From Membranipora membranacea (Eukaryota > Bryozoa > Gymnolaemata > Cheilostomatida > Membraniporidae): a stretch of DNA of 64,000 bases. Location of the stretch: the NCBI GenBank assembly GCA_914767715.1, contig OU612071.1, positions 14,876,948 to 14,940,947 of the forward strand, written 5' to 3'. A program made the translations under genes and the position numbers. Numbering within the stretch: the stretch's first letter is position 1; each line of letters begins with the position of its first letter. This document shows, one piece after another, positions 1-12,834 of this stretch. The notes below the pieces were generated by a model, which saw only the letters and a program-made list of their open reading frames with translations, had not been told where the DNA came from and ran no database searches.

Positions 1-63
1 GATTAGTCCAATGTTCTTGCAAAATGTGAAAAAAGTGATGATTATTCAAATTGTTATCCTTAG

Positions 64-912
64 CCAAAGACTCATGCACCAAAACTAACACAAAGTCATC
101 ACCTTCTACTGCCCAGATAGCAATTATATGTTCAACCGTGGCTGTTGTACTGTGTACTCTTATCATTGGAGTGGTGATTGTTAAGATGAAAGCCAAGCCG
201 CCAACCAGATCCTCAGCTCAGAGGTAAAGTGGAACAGGGAGCTGATTCTGTAGATATATTTTGGAACCATAATGGACACAAACTCATTCTTATACAGTAT
301 ACAACAACGCTGTCTTTTCTTGTAAATGATATCGCACTGGTAATTCAAACAGCGTCATATTCAAACACTTTCTCATTCACAATATTACCATCAAGATCCA
401 AGCTTAATCAGGTTATTTGTACAGTTATTTGAGGCAAATATTAGTATTAAAACCTGATTTGTAAACAAACCTAGGCCTTATCATTTTAATCATACTTTCA
501 GCCCTTCTGAAGCTGATGACATTCAACTGGAAGTTACTGACACTGCTTCCATGGTCGGGAATCAGGTAACTATGCAAGATGAAGAAGATGATCGGAACTA
601 CCAGACAGATATGAGTCAGCCTGATCCTCATGTATACAGTTCACTAAGGTGAGTTGTGAGGAAAGTTATATTACCCCAAACATTACTTCTAAGACAAAAA
701 CATTTGGTAAAATCATAGGTAAACTATTTGATGCAGTATATAATTCCGATCGTAGCACGCATAAATTTTCATAGCCAAATGTGTTCAAAATGAACAATAT
801 TTTGTTCTCTTACTTCAGCCCTCCTACCGCTGATCACAGTCATCATGAAGTTGCTGAAGCTGCCACTGGAATCAGGAATCAGGTCAGTGTACAAGCTGAA
901 GAAGATGACTGA
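64..912 (+). CDS. 3' end of a single-pass membrane protein gene (partial)
   Basis: Three phase-compatible exons are seen: 64-223, 502-648 and 819-912 (TGA stop at 910-912). The gene begins upstream of the window. Exon 64-223 encodes a Ser/Thr-rich stretch, then a hydrophobic helix (IAIICSTVAVVLCTLIIGVV), then a basic stop-transfer segment (KMKAKPP), so the protein is probably a type I membrane protein with a short cytoplasmic tail. Exon 502-648 encodes an acidic tail with two tyrosine sites, NYQTD and VYSSL. The YSSL fits YxxPhi endocytic or SH2-type signals. Exon 819-912 is a diverged copy of 502-648 that stops early. All junctions are phase 2, and exon 502-648 is 147 bases, so it can be skipped without a frameshift. 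The extracellular part is not visible and the family is not recognised. Confidence 0.5.
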
Positions 913-1729
913 GAATACTGTGGCCCAGATCCGGCTGATTATCACCGATACAGCTTGCCCCTGTAACGTACAGGGAAGGTTATTTAACAATTTCAAACTT
1001 TATTTGATCATATTGAAGAAATATATAATTCCACATAAATTATTATTCTCTAAATTTATTCACACTTTTTTTGTCTTCGATTGAACCTATATACTGATGC
1101 TAGAATTTGCCCTCACATGATTGAACAAACCAATATCCTACTCGAGACCTTGAGCAGAGAGCAACACACAGTTAATCAGAGGGAGTGGTTCTGATGCGCA
1201 AAAATGTACAGAACAATTGAGATACTTATTTTTATCATACTTCATTATACTCAATTGTTCAATTTTGTTTACATAATTTCCTTTGTGAGGTCAATTTCTC
1301 GACTTGCCGCTGATTTTTAAAGATCTTTAAGAATTTATTATATTATCCTCTTACAATACCTAGTTTTTCACATTGTTTTCAAACATCACTACCCAATTTT
1401 TAATTCATTGTCTTTGCTGTGAGAGAAATTTATATGCCGGTCAATTACTGTTATACCAGCTAGGTTGGAGTTCAACCAATGTCATGATATATTGTGAAAT
1501 ACAAGAGTTCAAAGGTGATCTGAGATGTAACTGACAATTTAAAAGACTACAAACATGCTTCAATATTTCTAATTTGTAATTGATAATTCATAAACTCAAT
1601 AATGTACTATATACTATAATAATTATACCACTCTCCCATCTAAAACATGGATGAGTAAATAACATTTACAAAATTTCAAAAAGTTTCTCGTCAATATCAT
1701 TGAGAGGATGATTCAACAACCTTTAATCT
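913..1729. other. Intergenic region between two convergent gene ends
   Basis: AT-rich sequence with no exon-like reading frame that I can support. It lies between the stop of the membrane protein gene on the plus strand and the stop of VPS52 on the minus strand, so it should hold both 3'UTRs. Confidence 0.5.
1334..1339 (-). terminator. Possible VPS52 polyadenylation signal
   Basis: AATAAA on the minus strand about 390 bases past the VPS52 stop codon. AT-rich sequence makes chance hits common, so this is tentative. Confidence 0.25.
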
Positions 1730-4700
1730 TTAAAAATTAAATTTATGTTTCTTCACTTCCACCATGATGTTGTGGATGTTTATAAGCTCATTTTTGATTG
1801 GCCAGTTTCTGAATGGTGCTTGAGACATGATTTTCTGCAGTCTGTGATATATCTGTATAAGCTGAGTGAGGGCTGCTTGTAGTATCTGTGTACCAGACTT
1901 AAAATTAGTGAAGCTTCTCATAACATCAGCGTTTATATTATCTATAGCCCTCTTCCAGTCTGAGTTGAAACCGCGAATAAGCTGAGTTATCTTCTCTAAA
2001 AAATAAAAGAGTTTTCCACAGATTGAAAGAGTGCTATACAAATAACAGTCAGAAAAGTCTATATTATCATATAACATTGAATGAGTTGTTCAATGATAGA
2101 ATTTAAAAATATCATTGTAAAATTCTTGGATCCTACAATTTAAAAATTTTGGTTCTTACATGTGCCTTTGGTTACAGTTCAGAAGATCAAAAGGCATATC
2201 CTGGGGAAAATTGCTACTGCATTTTTATCAGCCATAACATTCATGACTGTATACTGGTCAAAACTACTCCTTACAGAACTCAACTTGAGGCTGTTACTCA
2301 CGTTCATGTTTCCCATAGTCTCCGGCATTGTTTTGTTCTAGCCTCAGTTCTGCTTCTTTGACAAAAGCCATGATACCCCCGAAGTAAGGAGCAAGTACCT
2401 CATCTATGTACTCTTCGGTGCGGGAGGTAAGAAGAGACTTGAATGTGTCCATATGTTGGCTCTCTGATGTTGTGTGCTCCTATAAAATTTATATCAATTG
2501 TCAACAAGTTTCGATAGATGTTCTCTTTGTGTTGTGATCCACAAAATTGTAACCAACCGAGTTTCGCGACATTTGATATCTATAAGGCAGACACAAACCT
2601 GCTAAATCCATATTGTTTTAAAAATTCTTGGAGAAGTTACATCAAAGTAACGAGTTGACCAATTAACACCATCCAGAGTACAATCTTTTCCATGCCAAGC
2701 TGGAATGTAGAGCAAGAAACCAAGCTATTTGAACAGAACATTAAAATGACCTCATCTCTTTGCTGAATGTAAAAAAAATCCTACATATATCTGAAATATC
2801 CAAAAGAGTTGGTCCCTCGAGCAGTTTAGTCTAACTCACCCCGACAACGGAGATAATCATGTCATAGTTATTGATGAGGAAGACTAGCTGGTCTTTTCGG
2901 TGAGAGAATTCAGCGGCCATCTTGAGTATCCAAGTCTGCATCTCGAGTTCTAGCTGGGACAATAACCTACAAATTATATTTTAATGGAGTCAAATCGTAC
3001 AACTGAGAAAAAAAACAGCATTGTAGTTCTGATTTGATGGCTCAAATTGCACAAACTAGATTTTTGCATCAAATTTTCTTCCATTTCCTTACAGTGCCTA
3101 AACATGAGTAATCCTGTGATAGGTCACCTTAAAGCACAATAAAACTGCAATGGAATAGATATTCCTTTAGAAATGCCTGGTGAAAAAGGGGAATAATGTG
3201 GGGCGGAGATCCATCAGAAGGAATTTGGTGTGACGACCCATAGCTAACTTCATTAATTAGGGTGGGAACATGTAAGGTGCTCATACTAAATTGACTGTAA
3301 CAATCAGAGATGCACATGCTAAAAGTGTAGTCTCGATGTCAGTGTGGGAGCTTCCTTTACCTGACGGCCTGATCGTTTTCTCCTTGTTCATTTAGAGCAA
3401 TCACTGCAGCGCAAAGCTCAGCGTAACGACGGCTTATAAAGTGTGGTTGTAGGTCAATCTGTCCAAGTTTCTGTGTGTCACATGTTTGCACACTGTGTAT
3501 GTGCTGGAAAAAGACAAACTCAAAACGAGGCTGGAGCAGATTCTGTACAGCGTCAAAGTACCTGTGGATAAAACAATGTGTATAGTAGATTGTAAGTATA
3601 TAAAACATGTCCATCATAAAGGATTGATTTACCTAGTTACATTCGGGCACCAATCTTGATAAACAAAGATGGTAATCTGCTTGATGGTAACTTCAGAGAT
3701 GAATCAACAGGGGCAGGTAACAATCTCGCGATAAAATCATTCATTGGTTTTATTTTCTATTCTAGAGCAGTAACCAGGTGCCAGAGTCTTTGTTAGCTTG
3801 TTTGGGTTGACATAATATTAGCACTAGCTAGCACTACCAGCAATGGCTAGCTGCGGTGAAAAGTAAAGTAGAGCGAGTAAAAGTTAGCTAGCTTTAGCCA
3901 ATTTAGCTGTATCAAGCCAGTACAACATGGCAAAAACCTTCTCCGGCGAATAATCTACTCAAGAAACATTTCACTGAATTCAGTAACAACAGAGACTATG
4001 GATATTTTCTATAGTATCGGGTAATAGAAAGTAATTCATGGTGCTGTTCCGGGGAAACTTACTTGATGAGAACAGGTACCTTTCTCTCTCCTGCGATCAT
4101 CTGATACTTATTAATGACTTGTACACAGATAAACAAAGATATGGCATCATATGTCTCCTTTACATGAACATCTACTTCTTTCTGTCATAAATAAAAGAAC
4201 AAATGAGTGATTAGCAATCAACTGATATGCATTTCTATTATCAAAAGTAGTAACAATACATTATCAGTGATTAGAGGGAAAAATAAATGGAGTTTAGGTT
4301 TCTTATATTTCAAAATAATATCACAAAAAAAAGCTCGGACGCCATATTTAGTGAATATAGCAATAAAATCATTGAGACCAGCCAAGATGGGCACAATTTT
4401 GAACAAAAACCCTGAAAAAGCAGAGCATAGGTTTATCGTTTGGAAATGTAAGCCTATAAGGCAACTATAGTTCAGAGTTCTGGTGGTGCTAAGACGTTGT
4501 TTGGACATTTTAGCGAAGTCGGATCAGAAAATGGACCATGCGTAGGCAACATTGCTAAAGCATCCAAAAATCAATAACACTCTCAAAAAAAGTCCCAAAA
4601 TCGTCCTAATATAAACTAAAAGCTGAACACCCCCGATCTATAATTCAAGCATGAAACCTTGTGACAGTTTTTGTTGACCATATCCCCAAAGACATCATCA

Positions 4701-7700
4701 CACAAAACAAGAGCTCAAACAAGTTAGACATACCAGTAGGATATCTAGGGTTTTTCCGAGTATAAAGTTGAACATTTCTGCTGCTGACGCGCCGCTAAGC
4801 ATGAAGAACTCGGAAATGAACAGGTATTCTCGACATGCGTTGTCTAGTAGTGTAAACTGAAGGCTTCTGAACAACTGCTCGTAGGAAAACTGTAAAAGAC
4901 AGAAGGAGAAAAGTTGGGTGAACAAAGACAGTTCAACTTCAAATGTTATGAATTTGGATCGCAATCATTTTTCAAGAAAAGAATAGCAGTATGAACTAAT
5001 TTTATTTCATTGATAGCGTATCATAACCGTCATTTTACTACAAGTAATTTGTGGCAGGCAAAAGACAACACCTTTTACATGGCTGAAAATGTAGCATAGA
5101 ATTTTTGTTATCAGGAAACACACCACACCACAACACAAACCTGTTATAATAATGGCCAAATGATGTAGCTTAGAAAGAGACTGTAATTGTAAGTAATTGA
5201 ACACAAAACTATCAAGCTAAACCTTCCCACCTTTCTGTCATCTTTACTGGCAGTGTGTGGTACAACAGCCGGGGACTCCAGCTGTTCCGTAAGCACCGAG
5301 TTGCGGTCTCCAAGTGTAAACGTCGAGGATTTCTGTTTGACTGAAGGCTTTGATGAGAAGAAACGTATGGTCAAGTGGTCAAGGACTATAACTGAGTGGA
5401 TAGAAAAGTATGCATAGATGTGTCCAAGATCTACAGTTCGGATCAGAGTGTTCAGGTGGATATTAATTATCACTATGCTGATCCACTACGACCCTAATTC
5501 ACAGACTTTGTAGCAGTTTTACTATTATTGAATCCACAGGCTAAGGTATTCCTTATTTTCTACTGAATTTTCAACCTAATATCTCTAACATACCAAATTT
5601 AACCTAGTGAGAGCGGTTCTTTCTTACTCAACTAGCATTTATGGTCATATTTGTCTTTCCTGAGAGCCCCACCCTCTCTACTTCTGGTGACCTTAACGCC
5701 AGATTTCTCACCAAAAGAGCCTATAAAGTCTAAAATGTCTCAGAAAGCCTATTCCCAAGCAGAGCAACAAGTTAAAATTGGTTTCAGATTAAGGTATTGG
5801 GGCTTTTGAGATGGGTCGGTAGCGCCTTCTCACGGCCAAGCAACCCAGATAAGCAGTAAGTGTCCAACAGAGGATAACAAAGGCAAGGCTACTCTGTGCA
5901 GGTTCTCAGTCTAAGAAAAGGATATCTTTACTTTTACTTGAGTCATCCACACCGAGCAGGTCATCTTTAGTAGCTACCTTCTCTACCTGCAAATGAAGAA
6001 TACTCGGGATATTCAGCTGACAAAGGCTGATAAAATAAAAAATAACGCTGGAAGTATTTTAAGTGTTCAAGCATTCTGCAGAAGGATGGTAGAGGCGTTT
6101 CATTATCAACAATTTTCCAGCAAAGTGACGGGAATGTGGTTGATGATGAAATGCTACTACCATCAACCTGGCCTATTTTTGAGCACTAGAACTAAACTAA
6201 ACCTAAATCAACCCATAGTGAGAAACATTCAAACACCTGCATAAATTATCACATCTATGTTTCTGCTGTCATCAAGATGAATAAGTCCTTAATCTTGTTG
6301 TCACAGTATGGTACAATAAGGTATCAAAAAATCCATCAGCTCTTGACAATTATCACTTTAATATGGTCTGACATTTATTAGTCACTGTTGATCAATTTGG
6401 ATCTAGCTTGCGTTCATTCTGATTTGCTCCCCACTATTCAGTGGAGGGGTAGGCGAATCCGAAAGCAGGCAAACTGGACCATAGGAAAGCTGTGACATTA
6501 AATTAAATTTATCTGGAACAGTATTTAACTGCAGGAAAGTCTATAAGACACATAAACCTGGTACATTGAAGATAGCTTAGAGGGGAAAAGCAATCACATG
6601 AGGAAAATCTTGTAAATTCGAGCAGGTATGAAATGACTTTTTTTCTAGCAAACACTCACTAAGCCGCATTACAATACATAAACTTGCACATGAGCTAGCT
6701 AACGTTAGGTCACTCAACAACTAGCTGAACAAGACTAGCTAATTATTGGCTCCGCTAGGGTAGTGGCGATTGAATTTACCTGAAGTTTCATCAGTTTAGT
6801 GGCGTAGGCTTTGAAGTAGCTGAGATATACTTTAGCCATTGTATCTATGTATTCATCTCGGATTTCTCGGGCTATCTGTGGTGCCTGGCAGGCTATGAAC
6901 TCAAAGTAAAATCTGTAAAGTTGCCGATAAGATTAACAGAATTTTCGTCCGGTATAAGTTTTGCCATTTCACCAATTGAAAATGTGCAGCTTATCATTAG
7001 ATTTCTCAATGACAGTCTATAAAAGGTTAAGTTCAACTAACCAAATAGTTCAAGGTAAAACCTGACATTTCTCCAATTCTTTGCCAGATTGAATATTATC
7101 ATCCTGTAGGGTTATAGACAGGAAATGATGATAGAAAGATTTTAATAACGGTATATCAAAAATAATATAGTAATATCACCTCATAGATATATGATATGAA
7201 ACATTATAACCTTATCGTTTTCATTACATCATTGTTAAAATGATCCTATGACCATCACCCATGCCATCCAACAATACAGACAGAATCAAACTTTCAATAA
7301 AACAGCCCTCTTCGACATTAAAAATATTTTCAACAAATTCACTTGATTAGTTTTACCATTTATTTTGGTTTGAACATGGTCTCATTTATGTCCATTTGAC
7401 TTGATCGGCTAATAAATTTGATAAATATATAAACATTATTTTCATATCATTCCATTGAAACATTACCAACTATTACGTACTTGAATTTGAGTAGAGTATT
7501 TTGTGTGATCTGATAATTGGCCATGGGCTTCTTGAACTGATTGATCTTAGCGAGGCAGAATTCTCGGATTTTAGCCACAGCCTGTAAGAAAAAAACCGTC
7601 AAATAAAATATGAGATTAACAGATAATCGTAAATGCTGTCACTACTTTCTATGCTCATAAAAAGACGAAAACTTGTGTATCTGCTGGTGTAGTTGGGAGA

Positions 7701-10700
7701 GGTCACCTCGCATGAAGAGCATTGTATATCATCAGGGCTAGTGAAGCAATGAATCCATACAAATTCATACGAATCTCACTAATCCTTGCAAAGATAAAAT
7801 TTTCCTTACCATAGCTTTGTACATCGCATACTTATTCATAACAAATCTGGCTTGGCCGAATGTTCAATACCAGATTTTCTGAATTTCATTACCAGACAAT
7901 GGTTTGTTTGTGAATGCTCAAGGTGTCCTATTGCAGTTTTTTCCAAGCTGCATTTAGAAAATGACATTAACATTGAAGTCGATGTCATTGGCGAAACTTT
8001 TGAAAATAAAAATAGTATTAAGGGTTGCGACTGCCTTACCTTGAATCTGAGTTTCTCGAGAACACCTTGTATATCCTGCACTGATCTCGACTCTTTAAAA
8101 CTCTGCTCCTTTACAAAATTTATCTTCTGATTCAATTCATGGAGGTGCTCGAGAAATTCTCTCTCTGTCACCTTCAAAATACCCATAAAAGTGTCAAAAC
8201 CAACATAACAAAGTCTATAGTAACAAATTCGAGAGTGACTCACCTTAAATTAAATAAGGAATTAACTAAAGAATCATTGTAAAATGAAAATTATATCATG
8301 TTATATCAGGAAATTAGGAGTCAATTCAAAGGACACTTGGGATATCTTTGGTGTTGCCTTCACTCAATAATGAGATGATAGCGTGAGATTATGAGATACA
8401 AAAATCAGTCTCTCATTGTCCGAAAATAGCCAAACGACAATGGGAGACTCTTTAGGCGATCTTTGGGAAAGGGGAGGTCACAGTACTTCAAATCTAGGAA
8501 CTGACGCTAGTTCAGTTAACTTAGGGCTGATACTGCATCACACTGAACACATATACTATTGCATGTGTATCTCTGAAACCCGAGTATGTCGTATTAGAAT
8601 TCTAAAATCACCAGATCATTTAGTGACAGCGTGTTTGACCAGTTAATCAAATGCTTAGCTTATCTCTGCAACTTGACTCCAATAGCTATTTAACTTGACA
8701 AACCTTAGTCTCGACTATGTGATTTATTAGATTCTCTGAGACGATCATCTCATCTATATACTGACTGAGTTCTCCTCTCACAGCCTTAAAACAAACAGGA
8801 TATACTCATAAAATTCAATACAATACATTCATATACATTTAAATACAATATATACATTTAAATACAATATATACATTTAAATACAATATATACATTTAAA
8901 TACAATATATGAACAGAGATAAACAAAAACAATTAACTTAGCTAAGAGGAGTTCAGTTTTCACTAATTTTCATTGTTTGAAAAAGTTAAATTTATGGCTA
9001 GCTCTTTTTAACTGAACTTCACCTGTTCATGTGAACTCAAACCGTAGCTAGCAAAACTTGATTCTGGCTAACACTAAAATATCCTCAATCTAGCTGACTC
9101 AGGGTAACATTTTCTCATCTACGGCTTTAAGAGTTGTAAAAATGAAGTATAAGGCAATTTTCATCGAGCTGGCGATCTGTTTCCTGCATACGTTTGCATT
9201 TTCTAAACAAAAAAGGAACAAAGGGTGACCCTGATATAAGTCCTCATACCTGTCTGTTTTTGAGTTTGATATTCATCTGCATACTTTGTTGTTGAAGAGA
9301 GTGAATTTCTGAGCTGATATTACCGAGATGAAGCTGGAATCCCTCCAGCATCGATTCCATCCTCTACAATAACAGAATCATTCATCAGCTTTCATCTCAG
9401 AATCAGATATGATAAATGAAAAAATATTTTATTCTACTGGTAAACTGCCACCGACAAGGGGGAAGCAACTCCAATAAATGGTTAGAATTTGGTCTTAATA
9501 TTGACCGCCATTCACTGAAGGTCCATATTTGGGAAACAAAAGCCTGAGAGTGGCATTTAATTCAAAATGGATGATGCCACATTTTTCAGTGGGACAAATA
9601 TTTGGGCAGTATAACATCGCTAAGGCTACTACTACCAATACTAAAACAAAATGTTACCGTGGTTTGTTGCACAAATATAAGCATCTGTTCGTAACTCGTC
9701 TGGCCATGTGGGTATATTCTCTTCATTGCTCTACCATTTTAAGGACAGTTTAATCAGTTGAACATTATGAAGCCCTTTGGGAAACAGGATAGAAAAACTG
9801 CAGTAATATTTGGTGAGAAAAAACCTGCCAATCAGCCCCCAGCACTCACCTCTAAGACACCGTCACAAGACACGATCTGCTGATGTAGACTAGCAATGTT
9901 AGAACTCTCCTTTAAATCTGATCATTTGTGATGTAAGGCAAACAGCAAATTGAAACCATGGTATTGTAAAAATTCCAAATTCTTAAGTTCTACACAATGC
10001 AGGAACTTATCTGTCTGTTTAAACACCTCAAATGGTCATCTCTGAAAAGTTTGTCATGTCTGTGGTTGAGAAAAGCAAAAAAAATGTCACATCAAAAAGA
10101 GGAATCTCTAGGAAAATTGTTCAATGGATAAACCTGAATAGCCTCTCCTTTTGTTTGGCATGGGAGCAATGCTGAGTAATATCAATATTGTGAAAAACAA
10201 GCCAAATGAAGGCACTGTAGGTAATGCTGTACTCTGAACAAACACTGACATTCAGATTTCCAATCATATTGCAAGTTTATAAAACGGATACAGTCAGATA
10301 TAGACGCCTGCTCAACATCATTCAGCTCTGTCTCTATCTCTTTACTGTATTCTCTCAAGTCTATACCCTGTAATAAAAGTCAGAACCAGAATTATGCTAT
10401 CTGCTTTGTTAGTTGTCCAATCATGCAACAGTGCAACCTCAATGAAATAATTAGTTGCAATGTTACCAGTGTTTAACAAATCAGGCGAATCTGTGATAGC
10501 TTCAGTGGTTAGTGCATGTGTACATCGATCTCATCCAGCTGTGGTTCAAAGAGGATATAATGGTAAAAAAAATTCTGTACAGGCTAGGGAACATTTAAAA
10601 ATCGAATAATCTCTGTAGCATCACCGGTAGGTTGTGTGTAGGCAGGGATAAAAGAAACTAAGATTTAGCCTTTTGCTAATTATAGAGTTCAGAGTCACAG

Positions 10701-11728
10701 CCTTGAGGCGAACAATTTCAGCGATCTGATACCAAATTCAATAATTTTTGTAAATATCAAAGCGCAAATAAGCTATTCATGTACACCGGACAGTTTATTT
10801 TACTGTGATCATCTTAAACTGTGTACTATTAGTCTGCCGAATGACTAAATATTAAGGTCACATCAAACCATCTATGGTAACCAACCTTAAGTAAAGCTTG
10901 CTTCACAAGATCATCCTCCATATTCTCTTGAATATTGACTGTAAAGATAACATAAACCAAAACTAAACATTTCCCGTCAATTATATGGACAACAAGGCTA
11001 CAGGACACAGTGTGTGACAACCACAGAATTAAATTCATTTCTTAGAATGGAAATAGTATCATAGCATCATGCAGTTAGAACATCTGAACATCTGAAATTG
11101 ATCTGATTGGCTGTCCCTACTAGCATGAATTATATAGCCTGGGAAATCAACTTCTTTACAAAACTGCAGACAGTAATAAAATGCCTTCAACATCGATGAT
11201 TTGGGCTTTTCCAGAATGCTCTTAGGGACTGGCTTTTTTTGCAAGCCCATTGTTTGACAAAAGAAAGCTAATGATGCTATTCCAGATATGGAATTCAATG
11301 GTGACAACAATTATTGGTTTGTAAAATCTCATACTCTTGGCGGTCAAGAGATATCTGGACAAAGCGGGCATCATATAGGATGGGCGAAGATTTATCACCC
11401 CTACTCAGCAAGCTCTGACAAAGCATCCTTTATGGCATAGAAATTAGCTCATGATTGAAATTTTCACTAGAAATTTGTGAAGTGAATTGTAAAAATCATG
11501 CGGAAAAATCATAGAGTTATACTGGGAGTAGGAATTGCAGAGAGATCTTCAAACATTAAGTGAAACTCCAGCCATGAAATATTTACACTTACGTTCACAA
11601 AGACCTACTTGCTGTAGGTCCATAACCATCTTGTTCACTGCATGGCAACATGAGTACGCTTAATTACTTTGGAATATACACATGGAAACTGAAGGGTACT
11701 TACACTCTAAATCTTGTAACGCCTCCAT
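1730..11728 (-). CDS. VPS52: VPS52, GARP/EARP tethering complex subunit (18 exons)
   Basis: Encodes the Vps52 subunit of the GARP complex (with Vps51/53/54), which tethers endosome-derived vesicles at the trans-Golgi network. Exons in coding order: 11704-11728, 11593-11637, 10886-10938, 10292-10367, 9850-9917, 9250-9363, 8704-8784, 8040-8171, 7481-7581, 6780-6912, 5938-5986, 5231-5385, 4734-4889, 4063-4181, 3361-3561, 2840-2966, 2302-2479, 1730-1995. Phases agree at every junction and the sum is 2079 bases (692 residues; human 723). Family landmarks run collinearly: NMEDDLVKQALLK, NIASLHQQIVSCD, REIRDEYIDTMAKVYLSY, STFTLGDRNSVL, LLDNACREYLFISEFF, HFISRRYAEL, KDQLVFLINNYDMI, ITQLIRGFNSDWK, MRSFTNFKSGTQILQAALTQ, and the C-terminal NIHNIMVEVKKHKFNF. 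The N-terminal third is helical or coiled-coil. The start of exon 12 is ambiguous: acceptors near 5385, 5391 and further upstream all keep frame. The first exons are short and rest on splice phase. Confidence 0.95.
3247..3318. repeat. Solo end of the 27.4-kb inverted-repeat element family
   Basis: The reverse complement closely matches 27388-27447 (shared core CATGTGCATCTCTGATTG, then GTCAATTTAGTA). It lies in a VPS52 intron. A related stretch is at 34815-34862. Confidence 0.55.
8818..8915. repeat. Tandem repeat, unit about 19 bases, about 5 copies
   Basis: Near-identical head-to-tail copies of ATACATTTAAATACAATAT in a VPS52 intron. Simple AT-rich minisatellite. Confidence 0.85.
10497..10557 (+). 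pseudogene. Degenerate tRNA-like sequence
   Basis: Has an A-box-like TAGCTTCAGTGG at 10497-10508 and a damaged B-box-like GTGGTTCAAAG about 35 bases later. The stems are poor. It resembles a decayed tRNA or SINE head. Confidence 0.3.
11098..11310. repeat. Dispersed repeat family B, copy 1
   Basis: About 200 bases shared with 32112-32330 (opposite orientation) and 41400-41575 (same orientation). Shared blocks include GATTGGCTGTCCCTACTAGC, AATAAAATGCCTTCA and GGGACTGGCT. It lies in a VPS52 intron. Class unknown; no coding capacity seen. Confidence 0.7.
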
Positions 11729-12834
11729 TATGTCATATATATTCTTCGTTATCAATAAAAACTCGTATTCCTCAGGTCTTTATTCTAAAATAAAAAATAT
11801 GGTCAAATGCACAGGTACATTTGAACATTGTAAACCTCAAATCAGCTTTTTATTGTGGTTGTATGTAAACCCACCAAATGTCTCTACAAAATATATCAGT
11901 TGCCTACTAAGTATCCGTCAACTGCAAGCTCTACCAGGACTGACCAAAGTGGTACTCAATCATAACAAAACTAATCCAGTTCCGAAAGGAACACAACATT
12001 AAACAAAATTTTGGGTGTATTGATACCCACCCAAGTCTTTTCTTTTTAATTAGAGATGGTTTGAGTCTATACATTAGGCCTCAAGACAGCCCTACAAAGT
12101 CCCAAGACTGCCCCTTAACAGGTCATGCACCTGTAGCTAGTGACTGGTGAGGGCCTGTCCTTTCAAGAACTGATAAGCAAATTGCAATGATGATAGGTAA
12201 TACTGCAGAGAAGTCAAAGTAGGATACATGCTTGCAAGCAACAGGTTGCTGTAATAACAAGCTAGGAAAACAAGTCCTGTTCTCATCTGCCCTATCTTGA
12301 AAAGGAACCAAGACTCAAGTTTTCACTCCCTGGTTTTGAGTATTCTGCCAATCAGAATCAACTGGTACTGGTAGTACACAGTAAGTACCACAGACTGGAA
12401 GGATTTGTGTGGCTCACAGCTTCTGCTGCATTAGTAATACTACCATATTACTTGGACAACATTCTCCCTGATTGTACCAGTATTATTAAAATCTAGTACA
12501 GGGAGGAAGGAGGAGGTTTCTTTCTTGCTTAAAAAAAAGATATCTATCTCTCTTTTGAAAATGATACTTTATTTATGAGTTAAGTCTCTATGTTGGAGTT
12601 TAAACTGAGTAGATCATGTTTATTGAAGTTCTTCTTTCTGTAACTGTTCAACTGACTTATTTTGAGGCAGTTTACTGGGGAAATCTGGTTAAAAAGAAAA
12701 ATTGTAATCAAATCCCAGCTGCCAAAGTTGTTATAGTAAAATCACAGGAAGTGAGAATTGGTTTCGTTTTGCTTCAACGGAAGTGTCGTTATGCGCCTGT
12801 GTACTTAGAGTTTCCTTTTCAGCAATAATCCATC
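11729..12834. promoter_or_regulatory. Divergent intergenic region between VPS52 and RPS18
   Basis: About 1.1 kb separates the two start codons, which point away from each other. It must contain both promoters and 5'UTRs. At 12811-12820 the sequence TTTCCTTTTC lies just before the RPS18 ATG and resembles the 5' terminal oligopyrimidine start of ribosomal protein mRNAs. A pyrimidine run TTTTCTTTTT at about 12040 may be an additional start region. No protein exon is supported here. Confidence 0.6.

Noticed and set aside
845-1084. Plus-strand frame starting MKLLKLPLE
   Set aside because: It overlaps the duplicated tail exon in another frame. The phase-correct frame matches the neighbouring exon instead.
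8818-8915. Possible CRISPR array
   Set aside because: Units are contiguous and nearly identical with no unique spacers. The other arrays in the window (39 kb, 34 kb) are also spacerless, and the genome is eukaryotic.
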